Assembly (NCBI GenBank): GCA_017656425.1
Contig: JACDNV010000010.1
Location: forward strand, 22,521-86,520
Direction: 5' to 3'
Length of the DNA stretch: 64,000 nt
Source of the DNA: Candidatus Neomarinimicrobiota bacterium
GTDB lineage: Bacteria > Fidelibacterota > UBA2242 > B5-G15
Numbering within the stretch: the stretch's first letter is position 1; each line of letters begins with the position of its first letter. The position numbers and the translations under genes were made by a program. This document shows, in pieces, positions 43,134-53,898 of this stretch. The notes below the pieces were generated by a model. That model was not told where the DNA came from, did not search any database, and worked only from the letters and a program-made list of their open reading frames with translations.

Positions 43134-45506
43134 ATGGAAAGTAAACTTAATGAATACTGGAAAGCTTGCTGTTATTTGTCTGTGGGTATGATATATTTAC
43201 TTGACAATCCGTTACTTAAAGAATCATTAAAACCTGAGCATATAAAGAGAAGAATTCTTGGTCACTGGGGAGCGAGTCCAGGACTTAGTTTTGTATATGT
43301 CCATTCAAACAGAGTAATTAACAAATACGATATAAACGCAATTTTTATAGCTGGTCCCGGTCACGGAGCTCCAGGTGTAATCTCTCCTGTTTATCTTGAA
43401 GGTAGATTGAGTGAAATATACCCTAGGTTCAGTCAGAATGAAGAGGGAATGAGGAATCTTTTTAAGTCATTCTCATTCCCGGGTGGGTTTGGTTCTCACT
43501 GCACACCTGAGCTTCCTGGGTCAATACAAGAGGGCGGAGAACTCGGTTATGCCATTTCTCACGCTTACGGTGCCGTTTTTGATAACCCTGATTTAATAGC
43601 AATAACTGTTGTAGGAGATGGTGAAGCAGAGACTGGTCCTCTGGCAACATCGTGGCATTCGAATAAATTTTTGAATCCAGCCAGAGATGGTATAGTTCTG
43701 CCAGTATTACTTCTGAATGGCTATAAAATTAATAATCCAACGCTACTCTCGAGGATAGATAATGGCGAGTTGATTTCTCTTTTTAAAGGATACGGATACG
43801 AACCCTTATTGGTTGAGGGAGAAGACCCAATGGAGGTTCATGGTAAAATGGTGACAGCTATGGATTCAGCTATCGAGATGATAAAGAATATAAAAGATGA
43901 TGCAAAATCGGGAAAAGCTACTTCCAGGCCCGCTTATCCAATGATAATACTTCGAACTCCAAAAGGCTGGACAGCTCCTAAAAAAGTTAATGGTAAATAC
44001 ATAGAAGGATACTGGAGAGCGCATCAGGTTCCGTTTTCCGATGCTAAGACAAATCCTGAACATCTCGAAATTCTCGAGGAGTGGTTGCAGAGTTACGAAC
44101 CAAAAAAGTTGTTTGACAAAAGTGGTAAACTTCGAGATGATCTGGCTTTGTTAGCGCCTAAAGGGGAAAAGAGAATGAGTGCAAATCCCCATGCCAATGG
44201 TGGATTATTACGAAAGGCTTTGAAGCTTCCCGATCCTATTAATTTTGCTGTTGGAATTAAAGAAAGAATAAAAACAAAAAAGGAAAATACTCGCCCACTT
44301 GGGGAATTCTTAAAAGAGGTAATAAAGCTAAATCGTGATAGATTCAGAGTCTTTGGTCCTGATGAAACAAAATCAAATAGATTGGATGCAACTTTTGAAT
44401 TTGGTAAAGCATGGATGGCAAATACATACCCTGTCGATGAAGATGAAGGATATCTGTCACCTGATGGTAGAGTTATGGAAATGTTATCTGAACATACTAT
44501 AGAGGGTTGGCTTGAAGGGTATCTATTGACAGGTAGACATGGATTTTTAAATACATATGAAGGTTTTGCACCTATAATATCTTCAATGGTCAGCCAGTTT
44601 GGGAAATGGATTGATATATCTACAGATGTACCATGGAGAGCACCTATTTCATCGCTCAATTTACTTCTCACTTCAGTTGTTTGGAGACAGGATCATAATG
44701 GATTTACCCATCAGGACCCGGGATTTATTAACTCTATAGTAGATAAATGGCCTAATATTGTAAGGGTATATTTTCCACCTGATGCAAACACACTTCTCTG
44801 GACAGTGTGGCATGGGCTTCAGGTTACAAATAGAATTAATATCATTGTAATTGATAAGCAAAATCATCCTCAATATTTGAATGTGGATGAGGCGTTCAAG
44901 CATGCAACAAAAGGAATTGGAATCTGGGATTTTATTTCCAGTTATGTTGATGAGGAACCAGATGTTGTGATTGCAAGCTGTGGAGACATACCAACAAAGG
45001 AAGCCATAGGGGCGGTAGCTTTACTGAAAGAACATTTTCCTGATTTGAAAATAAGATTTGTCAATGTTTTAAACTTAATGGTACTTACTCCAAACTGGGA
45101 ACATCCCGATGGATTAACTGACCGAGAATTTGATTCATATTTCACCAAGGATAAACCAGTAATTTTCAATTTTCATGGTTATCCGTGGCTTATTCACCGA
45201 TTAGCTTATAAAAGGACCAATCATAAAAATTTCCACGTTAGAGGATATAGGGAAAATAGAAAGATCGGGATTGATTCCACGTATCTTACCACATTTTTAA
45301 AGGGTAGAGGTGGAATAACCACTCCAATGCAGTTAGCTATTATGAACCAGATTGACAGATTCAGTATTGCTATGGATGTAATAGATAGGGTTCCAAAGCT
45401 TCAGGGTAAGGGTGATACGTTCAAGGATAAATTAAAAGACATGCAAATAGATGCGCTGGAGTATGCCTATAAGGAAGGAGTGGATAAAAAGGAATTCGGA
45501 GTATAG
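43134..45506 (+). CDS. xfp: Xylulose-5-phosphate/fructose-6-phosphate phosphoketolase
   Basis: This is a thiamine-diphosphate enzyme splitting xylulose 5-phosphate (and often fructose 6-phosphate) with phosphate to acetyl phosphate and a triose or tetrose phosphate. The 790-aa length is typical. Segments include GHWGASPGLSFVYVH, GPGHGAPGVISPVYLEG, the cofactor motif VVGDGEAETGPLATSWH, GFTHQDPGFI and the C-terminal RGGITTPMQLAIMNQIDR. It is a single gene with AGGAGGAG before the ATG and is unrelated to the CRISPR genes after it. Confidence 0.95.
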   Translation: MESKLNEYWKACCYLSVGMIYLLDNPLLKESLKPEHIKRRILGHWGASPGLSFVYVHSNRVINKYDINAIFIAGPGHGAPGVISPVYLEGRLSEIYPRFSQNEEGMRNLFKSFSFPGGFGSHCTPELPGSIQEGGELGYAISHAYGAVFDNPDLIAITVVGDGEAETGPLATSWHSNKFLNPARDGIVLPVLLLNGYKINNPTLLSRIDNGELISLFKGYGYEPLLVEGEDPMEVHGKMVTAMDSAIEMIKNIKDDAKSGKATSRPAYPMIILRTPKGWTAPKKVNGKYIEGYWRAHQVPFSDAKTNPEHLEILEEWLQSYEPKKLFDKSGKLRDDLALLAPKGEKRMSANPHANGGLLRKALKLPDPINFAVGIKERIKTKKENTRPLGEFLKEVIKLNRDRFRVFGPDETKSNRLDATFEFGKAWMANTYPVDEDEGYLSPDGRVMEMLSEHTIEGWLEGYLLTGRHGFLNTYEGFAPIISSMVSQFGKWIDISTDVPWRAPISSLNLLLTSVVWRQDHNGFTHQDPGFINSIVDKWPNIVRVYFPPDANTLLWTVWHGLQVTNRINIIVIDKQNHPQYLNVDEAFKHATKGIGIWDFISSYVDEEPDVVIASCGDIPTKEAIGAVALLKEHFPDLKIRFVNVLNLMVLTPNWEHPDGLTDREFDSYFTKDKPVIFNFHGYPWLIHRLAYKRTNHKNFHVRGYRENRKIGIDSTYLTTFLKGRGGITTPMQLAIMNQIDRFSIAMDVIDRVPKLQGKGDTFKDKLKDMQIDALEYAYKEGVDKKEFGV

Positions 45507-45690
45507 GAATCCCAGTTTAAAAAATTTTCTATAGGTATATTTTGTATTCGGAATTTTGTAAACTTCGATGAATGTAAAATAGAAATAGTTAAATAAACTT
45601 TTAAATAAAATAACATTTTTATTTGTAAAAATTTTTATTGTTTTAGAAAAAAATTAATTTAAATTACATACAAATGTTGAAAGAGTAACG

Positions 45691-46446
45691 GTGAGAATAA
45701 AAGTAACTCTGTTCGCTAATGATTTGATCAGGTTAAATTTTAAATACAACCTGTATATACGGAATCTTATCTATACTATCCTACCGGAAAGATATTCAGA
45801 ATTTCTTCATAATGTGGGATTTAAGTATGAAAAGAGGAATTTCAAATTGTTTACCTTTTCCAAAGTATATGGTAAATACTTCAATGAGAGAGATAAAAAA
45901 TTTAAAGATGAACTTGTCTTTGATTCCGAGATACATTTTTATATAGCAAGTCCTATAACAAAAATTCTTCAATATATAGCAAGTTCGATGGTAAAGAGGG
46001 AGTCTTTTAAATTAGGTAAGAATAAGTTATATCTTAAATCGATAGAGGTATATAATATACAGTCATTTGATGGCGATGTAACTATAAAGATGCTATCCCC
46101 TATGACAATAAGGAGTACTCTTTATAAAAAAGATGGATCGAGAAAAACCTACTATTATACTCCATATGAAGAAGAGTTTAGTAGGAAAATGACAGAAAAC
46201 CTCAGGAAAAAGTACTATCTGGTAAATGGTAAGCTCTCAGACGGAAATGTTGAAATTACTCCATTAAAAAATTATCGTGAGAAAGTGATATTAGGCGATA
46301 AAGATTATGTAATAAAAGCCTGGGACGGTGTTTATAGGTTAACAGGTGATCCGGAATTAATTTCACTCTCCTACGATGCCGGACTTGGTGAAAAAAATAG
46401 TCAGGGATTTGGAATGTGGGAAGTGTGGAGGGGGAAGAATGATTGA
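45691..46446 (+). CDS. cas6: CRISPR RNA endoribonuclease Cas6
   Basis: Cas6 cuts the precursor CRISPR RNA within each repeat, leaving an 8-nt 5' handle. The 251-aa RAMP protein ends in the glycine-rich loop GLGEKNSQGFGMWEV typical of the family. The start is GTG 45691. It is the first gene of the type I-B operon and the only Cas6 visible, so it likely supplies crRNA to the Cmr complex as well. The operon's upstream 180 bases are AT-rich and hold no gene. Confidence 0.92.
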   Translation: MRIKVTLFANDLIRLNFKYNLYIRNLIYTILPERYSEFLHNVGFKYEKRNFKLFTFSKVYGKYFNERDKKFKDELVFDSEIHFYIASPITKILQYIASSMVKRESFKLGKNKLYLKSIEVYNIQSFDGDVTIKMLSPMTIRSTLYKKDGSRKTYYYTPYEEEFSRKMTENLRKKYYLVNGKLSDGNVEITPLKNYREKVILGDKDYVIKAWDGVYRLTGDPELISLSYDAGLGEKNSQGFGMWEVWRGKND

Positions 46447-48232
46447 AGCAATAAGGGGGATTGGAAAATATTCTTTAAAAAGGAAAAATATTGATCCTGA
46501 CGATATAATCTCCATATTAACAGAAAATCCTGTAAATAATGACAATCAGAATGCTATAGAAATTGATTTCGAAACAAAAAATAACGGACTTAAATACTGT
46601 CAAGTATTAACAAATAAAGCAGATAGCTTGAATTACAGAAAGTATTTATATAAGCCAAAGGCCGCTGCTGGTGCCAATTATACACCAACATGTTTAATCA
46701 GTGGTAAGGGTATTGAGGTAACATTTCATAACCGAATCATAAATTGGGCGTCAGGAAATGTAAATAGAAAAGGTATTGTAGGTATGCTTGCAAAATCAAT
46801 AATTGAAAACAAAGATAATATCTTTAACGATCTAATTAAAAAAGATAAAGAATTAGATCTAACTGGGTGTATTTTGACTATAAAAATTAACGGTAGTTAT
46901 TTGGGTGACTTAAAGGAATTTAGAGAATATCTTATAAATAATTATTATGAAAATAAATCAAAAATCTCTAATAATAAAGGTACTTGTAGCATATGTGGGA
47001 GTCAAGGATTTGTTATGGGCAATATTAAACCATGGAATTTTTATAGTCTTGATAAACCCGGATATATAGCTTCAGGATTTCAATCAAAATATGGCTGGAG
47101 AAATTTCCCAGTTTGTAAAAAATGTGGTTTATATTTAGAAGAAGGTAAGAAACACGTTGAAGATAATTTGAGCTTTAGATTTGCCAGAATACCTTACTTT
47201 TTAATACCAAAATCATTGTTAAATAAAGAAGAGTTACTAGAAGAATGTCTGGATTTTATTGAGTATGACCGAGTAAAGCAAGTAAAGATGAAAGATTTGA
47301 AGAAACTTGCTGATGATGAAGATGAGATACTTGACTTTGCCAGCGAATTAAACGATCAGATTTCTTTTGACTTTTTATTCTACGAGAAAGTACAACAAAA
47401 ATTCTCTATTATTTTATATTTACAAGATATATTGCCTTCATCAATTAAGGAATTGATAAAAAATAAGGAAGAAATTGAAAAATATTGGATTTTTCATAAT
47501 GCATATAAAGAAAAGGACGAATTGAAAAATGTAGAGTTTAACTTTGCCAATTTAAAGTATATCATTGGAGATACAACAATTTTCCTAAACATAGTGGAAA
47601 AGGTGTTTAAGAGAAGGCCTATCGACTATTATTATCTATTAAGCTTGATATTAAACACTTTAAGAGCGATTTTTGTCAATCCAGATTTTTCATATACTAA
47701 ACCTACAACATTGAAGTCATGGCAGACGTTAATGTATATAAATAGACTTGGTCTTTTTGTAAGTAAAAATGTAGGAGGAGATGGAAAAATGTCTTTAAAT
47801 GTAATTAACAATGAGATAAGGGAAAAAATCGATAAGTTTTTTGATACCTTTAAAGAGACATTCGATACTGACGCGAAAAAAGCGGTATTCCTAACAGGAG
47901 TTTTAGTTCAATTTTTACTAAATATCCAGAAACAGGATAGAGGCTCAGATCCATTTAGAAAGAGAATAAAAGGATTAAAAATGAGCAAGCAAGATATAAT
48001 CAAAATTTTCCCTGAGGCTCAAAATAAACTGGAAGAGTACAATAAGAATTATTACAAACAGCTAGAAGAAATAATAGCTGAGTATTTTATTAAGGCAGGT
48101 AATGAATGGAACTTAAAAGATGATGAATTGAACTTTTATTTTCTTTTAGGAATGGATTTAAGTGATGCAAAAGATGAGAATGGGCAATCTTTATTTAAGA
48201 GTGTGAAGGTTGAAGAAGAAACAACGATTTAA
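46439..48232 (+). CDS. cas8b: Type I-B Cascade large subunit Cas8b (TM1802/Csh1 type)
   Basis: This is a large subunit of the I-B Cascade complex, 597 aa, involved in PAM recognition. The zinc-finger-like segment has C183 and C186 (TCSICGSQGF) and C226 and C229 (PVCKKCGLYLEEGKK), characteristic of TM1802-type proteins. I place the start at ATG 46439, with GGAGGGGG upstream; it overlaps cas6 by eight bases. The rest is helical and poorly conserved. Confidence 0.88.
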   Translation: MIEAIRGIGKYSLKRKNIDPDDIISILTENPVNNDNQNAIEIDFETKNNGLKYCQVLTNKADSLNYRKYLYKPKAAAGANYTPTCLISGKGIEVTFHNRIINWASGNVNRKGIVGMLAKSIIENKDNIFNDLIKKDKELDLTGCILTIKINGSYLGDLKEFREYLINNYYENKSKISNNKGTCSICGSQGFVMGNIKPWNFYSLDKPGYIASGFQSKYGWRNFPVCKKCGLYLEEGKKHVEDNLSFRFARIPYFLIPKSLLNKEELLEECLDFIEYDRVKQVKMKDLKKLADDEDEILDFASELNDQISFDFLFYEKVQQKFSIILYLQDILPSSIKELIKNKEEIEKYWIFHNAYKEKDELKNVEFNFANLKYIIGDTTIFLNIVEKVFKRRPIDYYYLLSLILNTLRAIFVNPDFSYTKPTTLKSWQTLMYINRLGLFVSKNVGGDGKMSLNVINNEIREKIDKFFDTFKETFDTDAKKAVFLTGVLVQFLLNIQKQDRGSDPFRKRIKGLKMSKQDIIKIFPEAQNKLEEYNKNYYKQLEEIIAEYFIKAGNEWNLKDDELNFYFLLGMDLSDAKDENGQSLFKSVKVEEETTI

Positions 48233-48251
48233 TAAATATGGGGAGGAAAAA

Positions 48252-49166
48252 ATGTCAGAATTATTAAAAAATAGGCATGAAATTTTATTTTTATACGATG
48301 TAAAAGATGCGAATCCGAATGGTGATCCCGCTGATGAAAATAAGCCAAGGATTGATGAGGAAACTGGAGTCAATATCGTAACCGATGTAAGGTTGAAGCG
48401 TACTATTAGAGATTATCTGTGTGATTATAAAGGATTAACAGTTTTTGTTAAAGAAGTTAGAAAAGATTCAGGAGACCTTGAAACAAAGGAGGAAAGATTA
48501 GATGAATTAAAGATAAATAGTCCCAGTGATTTGCTTGATAAGTGCATCGATATAAGGTTATTTGGGGCAACAGCAGCTATAAAAAACAAGACTATAACAT
48601 TTACTGGTCCTGTACAGTTTAGATTTGGAAGATCTTTGCATTCTGTAAAAATTGATTATGTTAAGGGAACAACAGTTATGCCATCAAAGGAATCAAAAAA
48701 ACAGGGGACTTTTACCGAATGTTATATCGTACCTTACTCTCTAATAGCATTTTATGGTATTGCGAATGAAAACCTTGCTAAAATCTCTAAAATGACAGAA
48801 GAAGATCACATGTTGCTACTCGAAGCCATGTGGAATGGTACAAAAAATTTAATTTCCCGTAGTAAAGTTGGACATATGCCAAGGTTACTAATAGATATTG
48901 AATTTAAAGAAAACAATTACCATATAGGAGATCTTGACAAATTGGTAAAAATAAACTCTGATTATGATTACGAAGAAATAAGAGATATTTCTGACTTGTC
49001 ATTGAATGTTGGTAATCTATTGGATGTAATTAAAAATAATAGCACTAAAATTCATAGAATAAGAGTTTCCTTTGATAAGAGATTAAATGTTGTTCCTAGA
49101 GATTCTTGGGCAAATCTTTCTTCCTATACGGGAATAGATAATATCGAATTTTTAGCATTTGATTAA
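48252..49166 (+). CDS. cas7: Type I-B Cascade backbone protein Cas7 (Csh2)
   Basis: This is a backbone subunit binding crRNA along its length, 304 aa. The N-terminal YDVKDANPNGDPADENKPR and VTDVRLKRTIRDYL are the standard Csh2 opening. I chose ATG 48252 because GGGGAGG precedes it; an in-frame upstream start at 48210 would overlap cas8b. Located between cas8b and cas5 as expected. Confidence 0.94.
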   Translation: MSELLKNRHEILFLYDVKDANPNGDPADENKPRIDEETGVNIVTDVRLKRTIRDYLCDYKGLTVFVKEVRKDSGDLETKEERLDELKINSPSDLLDKCIDIRLFGATAAIKNKTITFTGPVQFRFGRSLHSVKIDYVKGTTVMPSKESKKQGTFTECYIVPYSLIAFYGIANENLAKISKMTEEDHMLLLEAMWNGTKNLISRSKVGHMPRLLIDIEFKENNYHIGDLDKLVKINSDYDYEEIRDISDLSLNVGNLLDVIKNNSTKIHRIRVSFDKRLNVVPRDSWANLSSYTGIDNIEFLAFD

Positions 49167-49181
49167 TTAGCGGGTCCAATT

Positions 49182-49952
49182 ATGAAAATTTTAGCATTTG
49201 ATATTTGGGGAGATTGGGCTCTGTTTAAGAAATTTTACACTACTGCCTCGCCACTCACTTTTCATTTTCCACCTATAACGACATTAAAAGGGATCGTAGG
49301 TGCGATATTAGGATTATCTAACAATCCAAAAGATAATAACTTTTATTTGGAAATTTTAGGAGACTATTTATTCGGGATACAAATTATCAAACCTATAAAA
49401 ACTTATAGAATGGGATATAATTGGATAGAAACAAAAAAGGCAAAATATATGCAAATCATGCCTCCTGAAAAAAGCAGATATCAAACAATTATTGAAACTT
49501 TGAAAGATCCTTATTATCGTGTGTATGTTGGTTCGAAAGAGGAAAGCTCGTTTTGGGATAAATTAGTAGAATTAATCAAAAATCATAAAAGTATATTTAC
49601 TCCATTTTTAGGTATTTCTGAACATATTGCTGAATTTAAATATGTTGGTTTATATAATGTTGATAAAATAGAAAATTCTTTAAAGAAATTTGTTTCAATC
49701 TCGTCGGTAGTTAGTATAGATGGTATTGATGATATAAGTGATTTTTTAAAAATTGAATCAGGTAAGGTGTACCAGCGAGATAAAATCCCCGTTGAGATGG
49801 ATAATAATCGAAAAGTTACAAAATATTCTACCGTTTTATATGAAATGAATGGTAGAGATCTAATTATAAAATTAAAAAAATACTGGCAGTTGGAAAATGG
49901 AATCAGAATATATTTATTCGAAAATAAAATGGATATCCCATCCTCCCGATAA
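49182..49952 (+). CDS. cas5: Type I-B Cascade protein Cas5
   Basis: Cas5 caps the 5' handle of the crRNA. The 256-aa RAMP protein opens KILAFDIWGDWALFKKFYTT and LTFHFPPITTLKGIVGAILG, the usual Cas5 start with its glycine-rich turn. The end overlaps the cas3 reading frame by 56 bases. Confidence 0.92.
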   Translation: MKILAFDIWGDWALFKKFYTTASPLTFHFPPITTLKGIVGAILGLSNNPKDNNFYLEILGDYLFGIQIIKPIKTYRMGYNWIETKKAKYMQIMPPEKSRYQTIIETLKDPYYRVYVGSKEESSFWDKLVELIKNHKSIFTPFLGISEHIAEFKYVGLYNVDKIENSLKKFVSISSVVSIDGIDDISDFLKIESGKVYQRDKIPVEMDNNRKVTKYSTVLYEMNGRDLIIKLKKYWQLENGIRIYLFENKMDIPSSR

Positions 49953-52248
49953 AAAATGGATAGAACATTCATTGAAAGTTGAAGAACTATCTAAAAAATT
50001 TTTAAAAGATTTACCTGATTGCATAAATGTATTGTTACCCAAGAAAGTATGGCAAATATTGTTAAGTAATATTTCATTTTTCCATGATATAGGGAAAGGG
50101 ACAAAATATTTTCAGGATTATATTGTTTCTGAAAACAAAGTTAAAACAGAATTGTCGAATCATTCGCTTTTATCATCCTTAGTGACTTATTGGATTGTCG
50201 AAAAATTATTAGAACCAATATTTAGAGATAGTAATTTAATCAAGCTTTATTCTTTTATTGCCTTTCTAGTAGTTAGATATCACCACGGTGATTTGCAAAA
50301 TCCTAAAACATCTATTTTGTTAGAACAAAATCAAATATCTTTAATAAGAAAGCAATGGGAATCAATAGACAAAGATGTTATAAACTTATTATTAAATTTT
50401 AGAAATGTTCCATTATCATATGATGAAATAGAAATGAGAATAAAAACACTTCCGGAATCATTTAAAATTAAAAAAGTGATTATCAAATTTTTAATCAATA
50501 ATAAAAGATTAGATTACTATTTTATAATAAATATTTTATACTCTATACTTGTAGATGCAGATAAACTTGCTGCCGGGCTAAATTTTGTTCCCGAACAAAA
50601 TCTTGAAATACCTGAAAATATTATAGATATATACAGAGAAATGAGAGGTTGGACGAAAAGTACAGAATTTTTTGATGAATTGAGAAACAATGCATATAAA
50701 GAGGTAATAAATTCAATAAGTGATATTGATAATAAAAATATATTTAGCATTCAGCTTCCTACTGGGTTTGGTAAAACATTTACTTCTCTATCTTTTGCTA
50801 TAAAATTGCTTAAGAAAAAAAGATTAAAGAGAATTATTTATTGTCTACCATTTACTTCAATTATAGATCAGAATTATCATGAGATTCAAAAGATGTTTGA
50901 AACAGTTTTAAAAAGGGAAGTTGACGCTTCATTTCTTTTAAAACACCATCACTTAAGCGAATTATTTTTTAAATATGATGATAGAGAATTTTCATATTCA
51001 GAATCTCAGCTATTAACTGAGAGCTGGCATAGTAAAGTTATTGTTACAACATTTGTTCAATTATTCCACACGTTAATAGGGTATAAGAATAGGGCATTAA
51101 AAAAGTTTCATCGATTATTAAATAGTGTGATAATCCTTGATGAAGTACAGTCAATACCAATAAAATATTGGAAAGTGATTGGAGAGATGCTTAGCTTTCT
51201 TTCTGGAAATTTGAATTGCAACATCATTTTAGTAACTGCCACTCAGCCTAAAATTTTGCCAGAAGAGAAAGTGTTGAAATTGGCAAATTCAGAAAAGTAT
51301 TTTAAAAGTATAAATAGAACTCATTTGAAAATAAATATACAAAATAACATGAATGTCAATCAATTAGTTGAATATGTAAAAGCACATTCAACTGGTAAGA
51401 AAAAGATAATAGTTGTTTTGAATACAATAAAAGTTTCTGCAGATTTTTATTCCAAGACAAAAAATTCTTTTAAAAATGCATACTATTTGTCATCTTATAT
51501 TATTCCAAAACAAAGATTGGAAATATTAAGACATATTAATAGATTGGATGAATATTATTTAGTTTCAACTCAAATTATCGAAGCGGGTGTAAATCTTGAT
51601 GCAGATATATTATTTAGAGATTTTGCTACAATGGATTCAATTAATCAGGTAGCCGGACGCTGTAATAGATTTAATATGAAAAGTGCTGGAGAAGTACATG
51701 TTTTTAAATTGGAGGATAATGAAAGAGGAAGGTTAGTTGCATCTTATATTTATGATATATCATTACTGGACATTACAGAGAAGACATTTATAAATAAAAC
51801 AAAATATGAAGAGAAAGAATTCTTATATCTTTGTGATTGCTACTATGATAAATTATTGAGTTTTAATTCTATGGAGTCTGAGAAAATTCTTGATTCAATA
51901 AAGAAATTGAAATATACTGATGATGATTATGCTATATCGACTTTTAAATTAATTGATGAAAATTACGAAAAATTCGATGTATTCATTGAATATGATTCTG
52001 AAGCAGAAAATATTTGGGAAAGATACTATTCATTAAACGAAATAAAGGACTTTTGGAAAAAACATGAAGAATACCTTAAAATAAAAAACAAATTACAGAA
52101 CTATATAATAAGTGTTAATTCGAAAGACCTTGAACTAAACAAACCGCCCTTAGTTAACGGTATTTACTATGTTTCAAGAAACCAGTTAGATGAGTATTAT
52201 GATATAGAAACAGGGTTTAAAAAAATTAGCTCGGCGAGTATATGGTAG
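49897..52248 (+). CDS. cas3: Cas3 helicase-nuclease
   Basis: This is the effector nuclease of type I interference, with HD nuclease and helicase in one 783-aa chain. The HD domain shows H24 region (WIEHSLKVEELSKKF) and H63-D64 (FFHDIGKGTKYF). The helicase has Walker A LPTGFGKTFTSLSFA near residue 288, Walker B ILDEVQSIP near 414, VTATQP, and motif VI NQVAGRCNRF. The start at ATG 49897 lies within cas5 but is needed to include the first conserved histidine region. It begins the nuclease part of the operon. Confidence 0.95.
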   Translation: MESEYIYSKIKWISHPPDKKWIEHSLKVEELSKKFLKDLPDCINVLLPKKVWQILLSNISFFHDIGKGTKYFQDYIVSENKVKTELSNHSLLSSLVTYWIVEKLLEPIFRDSNLIKLYSFIAFLVVRYHHGDLQNPKTSILLEQNQISLIRKQWESIDKDVINLLLNFRNVPLSYDEIEMRIKTLPESFKIKKVIIKFLINNKRLDYYFIINILYSILVDADKLAAGLNFVPEQNLEIPENIIDIYREMRGWTKSTEFFDELRNNAYKEVINSISDIDNKNIFSIQLPTGFGKTFTSLSFAIKLLKKKRLKRIIYCLPFTSIIDQNYHEIQKMFETVLKREVDASFLLKHHHLSELFFKYDDREFSYSESQLLTESWHSKVIVTTFVQLFHTLIGYKNRALKKFHRLLNSVIILDEVQSIPIKYWKVIGEMLSFLSGNLNCNIILVTATQPKILPEEKVLKLANSEKYFKSINRTHLKINIQNNMNVNQLVEYVKAHSTGKKKIIVVLNTIKVSADFYSKTKNSFKNAYYLSSYIIPKQRLEILRHINRLDEYYLVSTQIIEAGVNLDADILFRDFATMDSINQVAGRCNRFNMKSAGEVHVFKLEDNERGRLVASYIYDISLLDITEKTFINKTKYEEKEFLYLCDCYYDKLLSFNSMESEKILDSIKKLKYTDDDYAISTFKLIDENYEKFDVFIEYDSEAENIWERYYSLNEIKDFWKKHEEYLKIKNKLQNYIISVNSKDLELNKPPLVNGIYYVSRNQLDEYYDIETGFKKISSASIW

Positions 52249-52354
52249 ATAATTATAAGCAATTTTGTTTTTTTTGAATTTTTAATAGGTTAAAAAATAG
52301 TATTGTTTAATTATATTTTTAGAAACGGCGAGAATAAATAGTTTATGGGATAAA

Positions 52355-52858
52355 ATGACATTTCAATCTACTATTTATGCTACCCTCATCTGGTATTATT
52401 ACATCTGTCCACGTGAGGTTTGGCTTATGTCCAGACAGCTTACGCCTTCGCAGGATAATCCCTTTATTGACATTGGAAGATATATTTCAGAGGAAGCATA
52501 TAAAAGAGAAAGAAAAGAAATTCGTATTGAAAACATTGTAATAGACCTGCTAAGAAAAGAGGGGGATAATGTTGTAATCTGTGAAGTTAAGAAAAGTTCT
52601 CGTTTTGAAAAAAGTGCAAAGATGCAGCTTGCTTATTATCTCTTAAGATTAAAAAAACTTGGTATCTCTGCTACCGGGGAGCTTCTTTTTCCGAAAGAAA
52701 AGAAAAAGGTCTCTGTAACTCTAACAAAAGAGATTGAGGAAGAACTAATTTCTGCACAAAGACAGATAAAGTCAATCATTCAGATGGAATTGCCACCGCC
52801 AGTTCGGAGAATAAAATTTTGCTCAAAATGTGGTTATCGTGAGTTTTGCTGGTCATGA
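52355..52858 (+). CDS. cas4: CRISPR adaptation exonuclease Cas4
   Basis: Cas4 trims prespacers and selects PAM-containing ones together with Cas1-Cas2. At 167 aa it has the four iron-sulfur cysteines: C18 (YYYICPREVW) and C156, C159, C165 (CSKCGYREFC). The RecB-like nuclease core is around VVICEVKKSS. Its stop overlaps the cas1 start (ATGA). Confidence 0.93.
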   Translation: MTFQSTIYATLIWYYYICPREVWLMSRQLTPSQDNPFIDIGRYISEEAYKRERKEIRIENIVIDLLRKEGDNVVICEVKKSSRFEKSAKMQLAYYLLRLKKLGISATGELLFPKEKKKVSVTLTKEIEEELISAQRQIKSIIQMELPPPVRRIKFCSKCGYREFCWS

Positions 52859-53880
52859 AACGCACTATTTATATATTTTCCGATGGAGAAATTAAGCGAA
52901 AGGGGAATACTTTATATTTTGAAAATGAAAGTGGTAAAAAATATATCCCTGTCGAAAATTGTAATGAGATATTAATATTTGGAGAAGTATCTTTTAATAA
53001 AAAACTTTTAGAATTTTTATCTCAGCATGAGATAATTCTGCATTATTTCAGCCATTATGGATATTATATGGGTTCTTTTTATCCAAGGGAACATTATAAT
53101 TCAGGGTATATGATAATAAAACAGGCTGAACATTATCTTGATAAAAACAAGAGATTTAATCTCGCAAAAAAATTTGTACATGGCGCAATAGAAAATATGC
53201 TTAAAGTACTGCAGTATTACAATAGAAGGGGTAAAAATCTTGAATCGAATATCACGTCAATAGAGGATCTAAAAGGAAATATAAATGAAATTAAAACAGA
53301 TGAGGAACAAGATCCAATATTTCAACTTATGGCTGTTGAAGGGAATATAAGGGAAATATATTATAAATCTTTTAATAAAATAATTGAAAATAATGATTTT
53401 AAGTTTGAAACTCGTTCAAGGAGACCACCCAAATCCAGAATAAATGCTTTAATCAGTTTTAGTAATTCATTGGTATATACTGTCGTTCTTTCTGAAATTT
53501 ATAAAACCCATCTTGATCCCAGAGTAGGTTATCTTCATAGTAGTAATTTTAGAAGATTTTCTTTAAATCTTGATATAGCTGAAGTTTTTAAACCAATAAT
53601 TGGGGATAGAACCATATTTTCTCTTATCAACAGGAGAGTACTAAATCATAATATGTTTTTAAGTGAGTTAAGTAACGAAAAAGTTGGAGGGATTGTCTTA
53701 AATGATAAAGGAAGAAGAGTATTTGTTGAGGAATTTGATAATAGAATGAAAAATACAATAAAACATAAAACACTGAAAAGAAATGTATCATACCGACAGC
53801 TGATATTGCTTGAGGCTTATAAAATTCAAAAACATCTGATGGGAGAAAAAGAATATGAGCCTTTTGTAGCTCAGTGGTAA
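52855..53880 (+). CDS. cas1: CRISPR integrase Cas1
   Basis: Cas1 is the spacer integrase, 341 aa. The metal ligands are E162 (AVEGNIRE), H228 (GYLHSSNFRRFS) and E243 (LDIAEVFKPIIGDR). The start is ATG 52855, overlapping the cas4 stop by four bases. It lies between cas4 and cas2, the I-B order. Confidence 0.96.
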   Translation: MKRTIYIFSDGEIKRKGNTLYFENESGKKYIPVENCNEILIFGEVSFNKKLLEFLSQHEIILHYFSHYGYYMGSFYPREHYNSGYMIIKQAEHYLDKNKRFNLAKKFVHGAIENMLKVLQYYNRRGKNLESNITSIEDLKGNINEIKTDEEQDPIFQLMAVEGNIREIYYKSFNKIIENNDFKFETRSRRPPKSRINALISFSNSLVYTVVLSEIYKTHLDPRVGYLHSSNFRRFSLNLDIAEVFKPIIGDRTIFSLINRRVLNHNMFLSELSNEKVGGIVLNDKGRRVFVEEFDNRMKNTIKHKTLKRNVSYRQLILLEAYKIQKHLMGEKEYEPFVAQW

Positions 53881-53898
53881 ACATTATAGGGGGCAACG

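Noticed and set aside
45507-45690. A second CRISPR leader or small RNA before cas6
   Set aside because: Only AT-rich sequence with no repeat or stable fold could be seen.
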